A stretch of 53,266 nucleotides of DNA from Micromonospora parastrephiae (GTDB taxonomy: Bacteria; Actinomycetota; Actinomycetes; Mycobacteriales; Micromonosporaceae). Below the pieces are notes generated by a model. It did no database searches. It was not told the DNA's origin and saw only the letters and a list, made by a program, of their open reading frames with translations. A program made the translations under genes and the position numbers. The stretch covers positions 1 to 53,266 of the forward strand of contig NZ_JAEVHM010000022.1 in NCBI RefSeq assembly GCF_016802865.1, in the 5' to 3' direction. Positions within the stretch are counted from its first letter, which is position 1, and each line of letters starts with the position of its first letter. Positions 17,889 through 33,882 of this stretch are shown here, in pieces.

Positions 17889-18296
17889 TGAGCGCCCTCC
17901 TGTGTGGTCTCTCGCCGTGGATCCCGTGGCCTTGCCCGGAGAGAGGCCGCCAGATGATTTCCGCGGGACGAGACGCGGTGTGGTGGTCGGGCACGAGGAG
18001 ACTCCTCCTGGCCTCCGCGGGCCACCTGGCCCGATTGATGTGACCCGCTTCGGCCTCAACAGGGCCCGTTCTGCTAAATCGAATTAGCAACGGCTAGTCT
18101 TGCTGGGTCCGGCTTGCGGTGTCAAGAGCGTCCACGGCAGGGGTTGCTCCTGGTGGCCAGCGGCCAGCACCGGCCTCACGCGCGTCCACCATGGACACGC
18201 GGGCAACGCGACGATCCGCCTCACGTCAACGTCGAGCGGGACTTCTCCCCCGATGGTCGGCACGCCCCCGCTGCCGGCGGCTCACGTTGCAGGCCC
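17889..18296. other. Gene-poor spacer with the esterase promoter
   Basis: This 408-base region upstream of the esterase gene has no convincing ORF; the three overlapping forward frames near 18,100-18,330 look like GC-rich noise. The only structure I see is the AT-rich palindrome at 18,072-18,089, about 190 bases upstream of the esterase start. Confidence 0.5.
18072..18089. promoter_or_regulatory. AT-rich palindrome upstream of the esterase
   Basis: TGCTAA and TTAGCA are perfect arms around ATCGAA, an 18-base near-palindrome with a central CG step, in an otherwise GC-rich region. LacI-family sugar regulators bind sites of this general kind, which would suit a secreted polysaccharide esterase. 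The binding protein is not identified. Confidence 0.4.
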
Positions 18297-18770
18297 TCAG
18301 GTAGGACGTCGGGCTGACCGAGCGAGATAACTCCGCAGCTCGGCGACCTCCTCGTCCGTGAGGACGGGCGCGAAATCGAAATGCTCGCTGGGGTGAAGGG
18401 CTGTGCCGGAGCCGGCAACCGTGACGAACCAGGCGCCCTCGTGACCGAACCAGTGCGCCTCTCCGGCCGCACCGAGGTCGGCGGAGTCCTCCGGATCGGT
18501 GGACTCGCCCGTCGAGACGATCCGCACCCACTGCCCGTCGCGACCGTATGGCGGCTGAGGAATCACCACGTCCACGTACTCCCCGGCGACTCGCTCCGTC
18601 GGCACACCGAACAGGCGAGCAGCACCTTCGCGTGCCACCCGGTGCACCTCCCGCGTGCTGCGGGTGACGGCCACCAGCACCTCCCCTTCAGGTCCTTCGA
18701 CCAGCACGGCGTAGGAGCGGTCCGGCTCGTGACGTACCCGTGCACGGATCCGAAGCGGGATGTCAGCCAT
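18297..18770 (-). CDS. Hypothetical protein of about 157 residues
   Basis: I do not recognise this family. The protein begins with MADIPLRIRARVRHEPDRSYAV (residues 1-22) and continues through alternating short strands. Its C-terminal half is acidic and ends with FAPVLTDEEVAELRSYLA, a likely terminal helix. There is no signal peptide or membrane segment. Third-position GC bias and an ordinary amino-acid composition support a real gene. Start 18,770 is preferred to the upstream ATG at 18,788 because the pattern begins there. It follows the carrier-protein ligase gene by 43 bases in the reverse orientation of reading (ligase stop at 18,814), so the two may be co-transcribed. Confidence 0.6.
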   Translation of the reverse strand: MADIPLRIRARVRHEPDRSYAVLVEGPEGEVLVAVTRSTREVHRVAREGAARLFGVPTERVAGEYVDVVIPQPPYGRDGQWVRIVSTGESTDPEDSADLGAAGEAHWFGHEGAWFVTVAGSGTALHPSEHFDFAPVLTDEEVAELRSYLARSARRPT

Positions 18771-18813
18771 CCACCGATGATCCCGCACCCGGCTCGTGCG
18801 GCGCCCGGGGCTG

Positions 18814-20007
18814 CTACACGCTCGTCCTCAGCATCGCCCGCACGTCGTCGGGCCAGGCGTCGAGGTCCACCCCGTGCTGACAGAAGAGCGCGTAGGCGAA
18901 ACGCTCCAGGCCGAAGCCGACACACGCGCTGTGCGCCGCACCGCCGTCCGCGAGGGTGATGCCGAACGCGGAACCGAACTTCTCACCATGGATGTTGAAG
19001 GACCCGGCGGCCACGCTGCGACCGTGCTCCACCGGCAGGCACAGCTCGTACTTGAGCTCCATCGCCCGCTGCACCCGGACGTACTCCGCGATCTGGCCGT
19101 TGAAGAAGAAGGGATCGTTGGCGACCTCGATCTGACCCGCGAGCCCCAGCTCGGTCACCATGTCGCCCACCGCGGACATCAAGCGGCGGCGTTGCTCCGC
19201 GACCGCGGTCCGCTCGCCGATGAAGACGACCTCGCGCATGGTGAATTCCCAGAGCCGCTCCAGTGAGCGTCGGTAGCGGGACTCGAAGCGGAAGGTCTGG
19301 CCACGAGTCGTCACCACGATGGGGCCCTCGGCCAGGCCACGTCCCTGCAGGTGCTGGTAAACGTGGTAGCACATCGCGGGCGGCAGGCAGTAGCCGAGGT
19401 GTTCGCTGTGTTCTTCGATGTGCTGCCCGATGTCGTCGACCGACGCGACCCCGGAGGCAAAGGAGTCATAGGTGTCGACGTCCGACCGGAAGCGGCTGGC
19501 CGTCATCAGAAACTGAGGGAAGGAGCTCATGTAACCCGCACGCCGCAACGTATCGGTCGAGATGAGGTTGGGATAGTGGAAGGCGCTGGCGGCGAACTCC
19601 CCGACAGCCAGGTCGTGCAGCCTTCGATCCAGCCCGGACAGGACCTCGTGGAACAAGGCCCCGGTGGCGTAGATCCCCTCGCCCATCTCTGCCACCATCC
19701 CGGCGGCCGCCAGCTGCGCGAAGGTCCCGTCGGCGTTGCGGGGACGATGCGGAGAACTCCACACCACCTCGGCCTCCACCTCACGCTGAGGCAGCACGTC
19801 CTTGGCGATGATCAGATCCAGCTTCCGACTGAGTTCACCGACATCACCGGCAACCGAGGTGGTCACCTCGACAGCAACGACCCGGCCACCTTCCGAAACC
19901 AGGTGAAACTGCTCGATCTCCGGAGAGACGTAGTAGACCCGCTTGGCCAGCTCGGAGCTGAGGTAGTCGGGGATCGGCGTGACGAGCACCACCAATTGGG
20001 TCGGCAT
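18814..20007 (-). CDS. Amino acid:carrier-protein ligase (class II aminoacyl-tRNA synthetase-like)
   Basis: This protein of about 397 residues matches the SerRS-like ligases that charge carrier proteins rather than tRNA. Motif 2 is TFRFESRYRRSLERLWEFTM, followed by REVVFIGER. Motif 3 is CVGFGLERFAYALF. The Cys in LPPAMCYHVY, a Glu in the motif 2 region and the Cys in SACVGFG are placed to bind the catalytic zinc seen in this family. There is no tRNA-binding coiled-coil arm or anticodon domain. An N-terminal alpha/beta region of about 90 residues precedes the core. ATG 20,007 has a GAGGAG site 5 bases upstream. Known relatives usually sit next to a small carrier-protein gene; none is visible here. 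The amino acid is probably Gly, Ala or similar, but I cannot read it. Confidence 0.85.
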   Translation of the reverse strand: MPTQLVVLVTPIPDYLSSELAKRVYYVSPEIEQFHLVSEGGRVVAVEVTTSVAGDVGELSRKLDLIIAKDVLPQREVEAEVVWSSPHRPRNADGTFAQLAAAGMVAEMGEGIYATGALFHEVLSGLDRRLHDLAVGEFAASAFHYPNLISTDTLRRAGYMSSFPQFLMTASRFRSDVDTYDSFASGVASVDDIGQHIEEHSEHLGYCLPPAMCYHVYQHLQGRGLAEGPIVVTTRGQTFRFESRYRRSLERLWEFTMREVVFIGERTAVAEQRRRLMSAVGDMVTELGLAGQIEVANDPFFFNGQIAEYVRVQRAMELKYELCLPVEHGRSVAAGSFNIHGEKFGSAFGITLADGGAAHSACVGFGLERFAYALFCQHGVDLDAWPDDVRAMLRTSV

Positions 20008-20693
20008 TCGGCTCCTCAGGTTGCACGGGAGGGTTGTCTCGGCGGCGTCAGGGAGCAGGGCCAACCGAACTTCGCGCACCGGCGACAGGCGCACAGGAAG
20101 CGTCGGCTCCATACCGACGACCTGTCCGCGCGACACAGCCGGGCGCAGGTGGACGCGAACACCCGGCGGTGCCGTGCAGGATCGCGGTCACGGTCCTGCC
20201 GTCGGCGTTCCCGCCCCGCCACGATCCGGTCGCCTCGGGTTGAGCAGTCCGCGCATCGGCAGACCGCCGCTCGACGCGTCCATCGCGACGATGCGGCCTC
20301 GTCGCGCCGGATCCGCCCGCTGGTCGTACCATCGTTCCCCTGTCGCTGTCTGGCCCCGCGGGACAAGCCCATCGGGGCGGCACGCGGGTGCGCGGCCCAT
20401 CGGGCACCGTCCGTGGGGCAGAGACTATGCGCGCCGGCCAACATCAACAGGAACCTAGTGCGGCAGAACGGCGGCACATTCCCAGGCCGGGCGTCACCGA
20501 ACAGCACGCGTGCGGGCGGACACGGCGGCGAATGCCGGACGAGGCGCCCGGGCCGAACGACACTGATCAAGCCGACACCCGCCCGGCCACCCAGATTGAC
20601 CGGAACGCATTGACATCGATGCGGGGAGTGACTAGTTTCGGGTCAGAACATTCGGCGTCAGCGTTATTGTGACATCGAGACCGGGGGCGAAAC
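20008..20693. other. Gene-poor stretch upstream of the carrier-protein ligase
   Basis: No reading frame in this stretch has a family pattern or a convincing ribosome binding site; the long frames on both strands are Arg-rich translations of GC-rich DNA. It holds the ligase promoter, which I cannot point to, and near its right end a promoter-like site on the plus strand (20,610-20,638). Confidence 0.5.
20610..20638 (+). promoter_or_regulatory. Sigma70-type promoter candidate
   Basis: TTGACA at 20,610-20,615 is followed after exactly 17 bases by TAGTTT at 20,633-20,638. The surrounding DNA is notably AT-richer than the window. Transcription would begin near 20,645 and run to the 40-codon ORF at 20,694. 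Confidence 0.5.
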
Positions 20694-20816
20694 ATGCTAG
20701 CCGCGCACCCCAATGCGTACCATGCATTGGGGTATTTGTTCGTGCCGCGTGAATCCAGGCACATATTCCTCCTTAACCCGGTACGCGCCAAGAAGGGCGG
20801 CATTCCGCCTTCTTGA
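20694..20816 (+). CDS. Possible 40-residue protein
   Basis: An ATG at 20,694 lies six bases after a GGGGG purine run and opens a 40-codon frame ending in TGA. The product begins MLAAHPNAYHALGYLFVPRE and has a balanced composition (aromatic residues, His, Leu, Lys), unlike the Arg/Pro/Ala-rich noise frames nearby. A promoter candidate lies about 50 bases upstream. Against it, two inverted repeats fall inside the frame, and the last codons form one arm of a hairpin, so this may be the truncated start of a lost gene. No family is recognised and there is no leader/core pattern of a known RiPP. Confidence 0.4.
   Translation: MLAAHPNAYHALGYLFVPRESRHIFLLNPVRAKKGGIPPS
20708..20732. repeat. Perfect 9-base inverted repeat
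   Basis: CCCCAATGC (20,708-20,716) and GCATTGGGG (20,724-20,732) are exact complements around a 7-base spacer (gtaccat). It is inside the small ORF and 70 bases after the promoter candidate. It could be an operator or an RNA hairpin. Confidence 0.55.
20790..20814 (+). terminator. Hairpin at the end of the 40-codon ORF
   Basis: The arm 20,790-20,800 pairs with 20,805-20,814 over ten positions with one bulged G, around a catt loop. No T-run follows. It would suit termination of the short transcript from the promoter candidate at 20,610. Confidence 0.45.
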
Positions 20817-21312
20817 TAGATCTTCGGCAACCATCAGGGGGAGGTCGTGGGCCATCAGACAAGATCGACGTCGACAACGGCGTGCGACAGCCGTCGACGC
20901 GTCGACCGCCCGGCCTCCAGCCCCAGAAGGCGCCCAGCCGCCCACCTCGGCAGCCGACCGCCCACAACCGCCGCCAAGACCTCCCGCACCCGCGATGCAA
21001 CTCCACCACCTGCGCAAACGGATCGTCTCACCCCAAATCCAGCGGACGGTGCCGGGCCAAACGATCTCCGATCGTCGCGTCGTCGGCATCCAACGGGCCA
21101 GCGCCCCCGCCGCCACCACCATCGACAGACGCCTTCCCGCGGTCCACCGGCCTCGACACCGAAAACCCATCAAGGCGGATGGAAGAACCCGGCATCGGCG
21201 ATCGGCGATGCTTCGCGGGCGCGTTTCGGTGAAGGCAGCGGTAGATCAGTAGCGGAAATTACGCGCTCGGCCCGCAGCCCGCGCGGGTCCCGTTTGGCAA
21301 CAATCTCGGGGG
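20817..21312. other. Gene-poor stretch before the XRE-type regulator
   Basis: The 496 bases hold no frame I can support. The forward frames are rich in Arg, Pro and Ala with no motif. The stretch probably includes the promoter of the regulator at 21,313, but I see no clear -35/-10 pair. Confidence 0.4.
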
Positions 21313-22662
21313 GTGTTGGAAATCTTCGCTAACCAGGCGACGGACGCGCAGTTTGGGATCCTCTTGAGAAACGCGAGAAGACGCGTAGGAATGACACAGC
21401 GACAGCTCGCGGAAATATCCACCATCAGTGTGCGAGCCATCCGCGACCTCGAACTAGAACGCACCAGGACCCCCCGGATCCAGACCATCAGACTGCTCGC
21501 CGATGCCCTACGGCTGAGCAAGGCCCGCCGGGCCGAACTGGAGGCGGCGGCCGGGCCCCTCGCCGGCGAACCGCTCATCGACAAGGTGATCGCACCACCA
21601 GCCCCGCTCGGGCCGATCATCGGTCGCGAGCGCGAGGTGACCACGCTGACCGACATGCTGGAGTCCAACGGACACCGACTGGTCAACGTTGTCGGCATGC
21701 CGGGAATCGGCAAGACCCGCGTGATCCACGAGGTCGCCGATGCCCTACACCAGAGCGGTCGGATGCCCGCCATCTGCGTCGAGGCGGGCGGCTCCCCACC
21801 GAACGGCGAAGCTCCAGTCGGCCCCCGACACACCCTCATCGGCCGGATCGCCGACCGGCTCGGGTGCGAACCCGTCCTCGACGACGTGGTTGCCGTCCTG
21901 GCCAAGAGCGACATCCTGGTCACCGTCGACGGCCGGGACCTCGACCAGGACGACGAACAGGCGCTGCGTCTGCTGCTTCACCGCGCTCCCGGGCTGCGGG
22001 TGCTGTACGAGACCTGCGAGATCCCGCCGACCCTCGGCGACCCGATCTTTTCCGTCTTCCCGCTCGCCATCCCGGACTCCTGCGACGGTGGCGACGCCGA
22101 TTTCGCACGCTACCCCGCCGTGGAGTTTCTTCGCTCCTGCGCCGTGCAGCTCTTCCCGGCAACCGGTACGAACTCCGATGTCACCGCGGCGATCGCGTGC
22201 ATCAGTTGGCATCTCGACGGCATCCCCCGCGCATTGGAGGCCGCTGCCTCCTGGCTGCTGCTCTACGAGCCCGCGCAGCTACTCGACACCGCGGCCGGCC
22301 CACCGGTGACACTCGCCACCGCCCTGGTCAACACCGACAACTCGCTGATCGACTGGCTCGACCGGACGATGGCCGCGCTACCGGTGAAGGACGCCGAGGC
22401 GTTGCGGCGCCTGGTCGAAGCCGACCCGTGGACGGTGGAGCAAGCCGTCGACCTGCTCGGTGGCCCCGCCGCCGGCGCACTCCGTGCCATCCGCAAACTG
22501 CGCACCCTCGGCCTGGTGCGTCGAATTGACGCGACGGATGGCGCACCGCCCCGCTTCCGTGTGCTCAACCTGGTGCGCCACGCCCTACGAACCGGGGCGG
22601 TCCTCAGCCAACGACAGCCGCCGCGTGGCGTCCCCGAGCCGCTGTGCCTCCCTGGGCTGTGA
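21313..22662 (+). CDS. XRE-family regulator with a P-loop ATPase domain
   Basis: The 449-residue protein starts with an XRE helix-turn-helix: LLRNARRRVGMTQRQLAEIS then VRAIRDLELERTRTPRIQTI (about residues 16-70). A linker follows, then a STAND-like NTPase with Walker A VVGMPGIGKTRVIHEVA and a Walker B-like DILVTVDGRDLDQDD. The C-terminal part has LPVKDAEALRRLVEADPWTV and a winged-helix-like end (RAIRKLRTLGLVRRID). Such proteins are cluster-situated regulators in actinomycetes, where ATP binding switches them on. It lies next to the NRPS gene, convergent with it, so it probably controls Region C. The start GTG 21,313 has only a G-run before it; TTG 21,316 is an alternative. The final 30 residues are unconserved. 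Confidence 0.8.
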   Translation: MLEIFANQATDAQFGILLRNARRRVGMTQRQLAEISTISVRAIRDLELERTRTPRIQTIRLLADALRLSKARRAELEAAAGPLAGEPLIDKVIAPPAPLGPIIGREREVTTLTDMLESNGHRLVNVVGMPGIGKTRVIHEVADALHQSGRMPAICVEAGGSPPNGEAPVGPRHTLIGRIADRLGCEPVLDDVVAVLAKSDILVTVDGRDLDQDDEQALRLLLHRAPGLRVLYETCEIPPTLGDPIFSVFPLAIPDSCDGGDADFARYPAVEFLRSCAVQLFPATGTNSDVTAAIACISWHLDGIPRALEAAASWLLLYEPAQLLDTAAGPPVTLATALVNTDNSLIDWLDRTMAALPVKDAEALRRLVEADPWTVEQAVDLLGGPAAGALRAIRKLRTLGLVRRIDATDGAPPRFRVLNLVRHALRTGAVLSQRQPPRGVPEPLCLPGL

Positions 22663-22701
22663 CAAACCGGCCCGGAAGGGTCGTCGTCCGGGCGGCCAGG
22701 G

Positions 22702-22737
22702 CCGGTTCTGTCCCCGCCTCGGCGCGGACAGAACCGG
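22702..22737. terminator. Bidirectional terminator between convergent genes
   Basis: CCGGTTCTGTCC (22,702-22,713) and GGACAGAACCGG (22,726-22,737) are perfect 12-base complementary arms around a 12-base loop. It lies in the 233-base gap between the stop codons of the regulator and the NRPS gene, where a two-way terminator is expected. There is no long T-run, as is common in actinomycetes. Confidence 0.7.
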
Positions 22738-22895
22738 ACACCAGAGGAACGGTCAGCTTTTCGTTCCGGCGCTGGACGAACTCACCACCGCCACGAACGC
22801 CGACACGCCAACGAAAGCCGGGACCCACGCGCGGTGCTGCGCAGCGGCCGCCGATGACCCGCGGCGTCGCCAGGAGTGTGGGCGAGCTTCATGGT

Positions 22896-28535
<5,640 letters not shown>

Positions 28536-28748
28536 GTGAGCTCCGATTCCTCGCGCCGGGGCGCCTGGGCGTGTCCGCCCGTGCTGGCGGGCGCTGTCGA
28601 GACGTCAGGTTGACCACGCTAGAGCCGTCTGACGACGGGCTGCGGCACCTTGGGAGGCAGAAAGCCGGTGCCTGCGGAGAGGGGACGGCCTGCGTTCGCC
28701 GAGTCGGGGGAAACCCCGTTTCGACCCTGTGAGCGCGACGACGGCCGA

Positions 28749-29735
28749 TCAGATCAGCACCGGCCCCGGGCCGATGCGGTGCGCCGCGCTCCGCCTGCTG
28801 TCGAAGTGCACGTACACCCGGTGCAGCCAGCGGTCACGGCCGTCGTAGCGCGGGGTGAAGTCGGTACGGCCGTGCACCACCAGGCGGTTGTCGAGGAAGG
28901 CCATCTCGCCGGATGCCAGGGGTAGCACGGAGGAGACCTTGGTGAGCGCGGCTCCCAACCGGTCCAGGGCCGCGCGGGCCTCGTCGTCCAACCCCGTGGT
29001 GGCGTTGAGGTCGACCCGAATGTCCGGATCCTTCACGTTGCCGGAGAGCACCGGGTGGGGCGTGGTGGCGTTGCCCGCACCGAAGGAGGGCGGTGCGGCG
29101 GTCACGAAGCGGGGACTGGTGAGCACCGCGAGTTCGGTCTCGTCGAGCAGTGGCAGCGCCTGCCGGATCGAGGCGACCAGGGTGCCGCCCTTCCCGTCCC
29201 GGTCGGCGCGCAGGCAGAGCAGACCGACCAGGTCGGGGCGGTAGGGGTGGAAGGCGTTCTCGTTGTGCAGTTCCAGCGGAACGGAGCCGGCGTTGCTCTG
29301 CGACCCGGCCAGCGAACGGACCGGAACCACGTCCTGGACCAGGGCGCCGTGCTTCTCGTCGCGGTAGGCGACCACCTCGCCGAGTTGCTGTCCCAGCAGC
29401 ATCGCCACCGCGGAGGGAATCGCTGGCGTGCGCTGCACCGAGTCCTTCACCGTCGGAGTGTCGGGCAGGGTGTGCTCGTCCACGGGCAGTCCGGTGATCG
29501 AGAGGAGACCGGACTCCCCCGCGTCCTGCCGCAGCCCTCGCAGCGCCTCGATCAGCCGCACCGGCAACCGGCAGCTGAGCCGGCGGGCCTCGGCCAGCCA
29601 GTCGGGGTCGTCGAGCAGGCCGCACGGGTTCTGGACCAGTTCCTGGGCAAGCCGGCGGACGGTGGTTCGCTCCTCGGTGGTCATCTCCAGGCTGACCCCG
29701 TCGATGGACACGGTGCCGGTTGCAACTGAGTTCAC
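28749..29735 (-). CDS. AsnO/VioC-type Fe(II)/2-oxoglutarate amino-acid beta-hydroxylase
   Basis: The 328-residue protein belongs to the clavaminate-synthase-like oxygenases. The metal site is LELHNENAFHPYRPD (H-x-E), with the distal His in VVHGRTDF and the 2-oxoglutarate Arg in RWLHRVYVHFD. The HNENAFHPYR stretch closely follows the pattern of AsnO and VioC, which hydroxylate the beta carbon of free Asn or Arg before peptide assembly. Its likely substrate is one of the cluster's amino acids. The gene lies between the stand-alone adenylation domain and the NRPS. GTG 29,735 has GAGAGG seven bases upstream, which decides the start over the TTG at 29,777. The 213-base gap to the NRPS start may hold a second promoter. 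Confidence 0.9.
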   Translation of the reverse strand: MNSVATGTVSIDGVSLEMTTEERTTVRRLAQELVQNPCGLLDDPDWLAEARRLSCRLPVRLIEALRGLRQDAGESGLLSITGLPVDEHTLPDTPTVKDSVQRTPAIPSAVAMLLGQQLGEVVAYRDEKHGALVQDVVPVRSLAGSQSNAGSVPLELHNENAFHPYRPDLVGLLCLRADRDGKGGTLVASIRQALPLLDETELAVLTSPRFVTAAPPSFGAGNATTPHPVLSGNVKDPDIRVDLNATTGLDDEARAALDRLGAALTKVSSVLPLASGEMAFLDNRLVVHGRTDFTPRYDGRDRWLHRVYVHFDSRRSAAHRIGPGPVLI

Positions 29736-29766
29736 GTCAGTGCCTCTCGTCGGTGACGCGGGTGCG

Positions 29767-31900
<2,134 letters not shown>

Positions 31901-31940
31901 TGCGGTCTCTCCTCGTGGTCGCACGCGCAGGACGTACTCG

Positions 31941-33836
31941 TTACTGGAGGTCGCCGGTCGCGAGCGCCGGGAGTTCCTCGCCCTGCCGGACGCCGGACAG
32001 CACGTGGGACGCGATCGCGTCGGCGTCCCGTACGAAGTCGCCCCACGGCCCGGGCCGACCGAAGCCGACCTGGGTGAACCAGCGGGTGTTCTCGGTGGGC
32101 ACGCCGAGGACGTACAGGCCGGTGTCGGGCAGCCCCGAGCGGGTGACCGGGTGGAACGGCGCCCGGGTGACGGCCACCCCGCCGGTACCGAAGGCCACCT
32201 CGGCGTCCTGGTTGACGAACTCGGTCCACAGCCCGCGTGCCCGCAGCTTCCGGGTCAGCTCGGCCGGGTCACGGGCAAGGTCGGGCACGGGAACGCGCGC
32301 GTCGATCACGTGGTCGACCGGCGTCGCCGACCCCACCACCCGGGGTGAGGAGATGACGAACCGGCCGAGGTCCGCAGCGGCGGCGATCCGCACCTGCGGC
32401 CCGACCACCCGCAGCAGACCGGATGCCATCAACGCCAGCGCCTGCCGCAGCCTGACCGGCGGCGGCCCGGCGACCAGGAGCGAACTGACCGGCACGAACG
32501 CGCCGAGGAACGCGTCACGGTGCGAGGCCGGATGCAGCCCGCCGAAGTCCACGCACTCGCGCATCACCCACCGGGTGTCCCGGACGACGTCGAGCGCGGC
32601 CATCAGGGGCGAGTCGATGTTGCCGCGCTCGGCCTCCCGCACGCTGTCGAGCAGCAGCGTGGTGAGCGCCCGGTCGAACTCCTCGGGGGCGCCGAAGGTG
32701 CGCCCGGCGAACGGACGGGCCAGCGCTTCCAGGTCGATCGGTGCCAGGTCGGCGACGCCGTGGCGGGCGGCGGCCGCGCGGACGTCCGGCGGCTCGGTGT
32801 CGTCGGCGTGGGTCACCTCCTCGACGAACGCCTCGGCGCCGCCCGGCCCGCGCGAACGGCGCAGCGCGGTCGCGTAGTAGACGAGGTCGACCTCGGCCGT
32901 CAGCCAGGGCAGCACATCGGTCGTGAAGTCGAGCAGCGGACCCTTCGCCCGGCGGCGGACCCGCTGCGGGGTGAACAGAACCGGTTTGAAGGAGTACCCG
33001 GGAGGCCGATGGTTGTCGCCCTTGGCCAGCAGCGGCAGCCCACTGCGCGAGCCGACCAGCAGGACGGGTTCGGCCCCGCTGGCCCGGTACGCCAGTTCGC
33101 CGTCCCTGCCCTCGGTGAACGTGCCGCCCCGTCCGACGGTGAGGGCGACCATGACGTCGTAGAAGGTCAAGCCGAGACCCAACGCGCCCACGGACGCGCC
33201 GGCCGGAATGCCGTCGAGGGACATCTCGGCCGGGGAGTCGCCCCGGATCCAGCTCAGGCCGGGGCGGCCCGCGGCGAAGTCGACGAACTCCCGCTCGGCC
33301 CGTTCCAGCGGCGGCGGGCCGGCGTGCCCGGTGGTCAGGACCACCCGGTCGGCGTCCAGTCGGTCCCCACCGGCCAGGGTCAGCCGGTAGCCACCGCCAC
33401 GTGGTTCGAGGTCGGTCACCGTGGCACGCGAACGGATGAGCCGGACGTGCGCCGGCAGGTTCGCCTCGATCGCGTCCAACGCGAAGCGCAGGTAACGGCC
33501 GTACGTCCCCCGTGGCGCGTACCCGTCGGCCCCCGGGTAGCCGGGATCGCGGGCGGACCACCACTGGGCGAAGGTGGGGCCCGCTCCGGCCCGGGCCGGC
33601 CGGCTGTCCGCCGCCCCCGAGAACGCGGAGATGAGGCCGATCGGGGTGTTCATCAACAGCCACTCCGGCTGGTCGGTGCGGTAGATCCGGCCGCAGCCCA
33701 CCTCCACTGCATCGATCAGGTGCAGTTCCACCGGTGGGCCACCGGGCTGCTCAGCGAGCCGGGCCGCCAGGCGCTCGATCACGGCCAGCCCGCGAGGCCC
33801 GCCGCCGACGACGGCTGTCCGCCAGGGTCGTGTCAC
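31941..33836 (-). CDS. FAD/NAD(P)-binding protein (pfam13454-like)
   Basis: The protein of about 631 residues opens with a dinucleotide-binding fold TAVVGGGPRGLAVIERLAAR (GxGxxG-like), then VGCGRIYRTDQPEWLLMNTP, the stretch usual in large FAD-NAD(P) proteins of this family. ADRVVLTTGHAGPPP and GASVGALGLGLTFYDVMVAL provide the second nucleotide-binding site. The C-terminal half has FHPVTRSGLPDTGLYVLGVPTENTRWFTQVG. Some relatives are N-hydroxylating or otherwise oxidising enzymes in siderophore and peptide pathways, but most are uncharacterised. GTG 33,836 has GGAGGAAG four bases upstream and is preferred to the upstream start at 33,890, whose first 18 residues have no family similarity. Its job could be oxidation of a peptide or amino acid. 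Confidence 0.75.
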   Translation of the reverse strand: MTRPWRTAVVGGGPRGLAVIERLAARLAEQPGGPPVELHLIDAVEVGCGRIYRTDQPEWLLMNTPIGLISAFSGAADSRPARAGAGPTFAQWWSARDPGYPGADGYAPRGTYGRYLRFALDAIEANLPAHVRLIRSRATVTDLEPRGGGYRLTLAGGDRLDADRVVLTTGHAGPPPLERAEREFVDFAAGRPGLSWIRGDSPAEMSLDGIPAGASVGALGLGLTFYDVMVALTVGRGGTFTEGRDGELAYRASGAEPVLLVGSRSGLPLLAKGDNHRPPGYSFKPVLFTPQRVRRRAKGPLLDFTTDVLPWLTAEVDLVYYATALRRSRGPGGAEAFVEEVTHADDTEPPDVRAAAARHGVADLAPIDLEALARPFAGRTFGAPEEFDRALTTLLLDSVREAERGNIDSPLMAALDVVRDTRWVMRECVDFGGLHPASHRDAFLGAFVPVSSLLVAGPPPVRLRQALALMASGLLRVVGPQVRIAAAADLGRFVISSPRVVGSATPVDHVIDARVPVPDLARDPAELTRKLRARGLWTEFVNQDAEVAFGTGGVAVTRAPFHPVTRSGLPDTGLYVLGVPTENTRWFTQVGFGRPGPWGDFVRDADAIASHVLSGVRQGEELPALATGDLQ

Positions 33837-33882
33837 GGAACTTCCTCCGTCCCAGTGCAGAGAGATACCGCGTGCTGTCTGG

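Noticed and set aside
20713..21252. Plus-strand frame of 179 codons in the gene-poor stretch
   Set aside because: Its product is rich in Arg, Pro and Ala with no domain pattern, and overlaps two other equally long noise frames.
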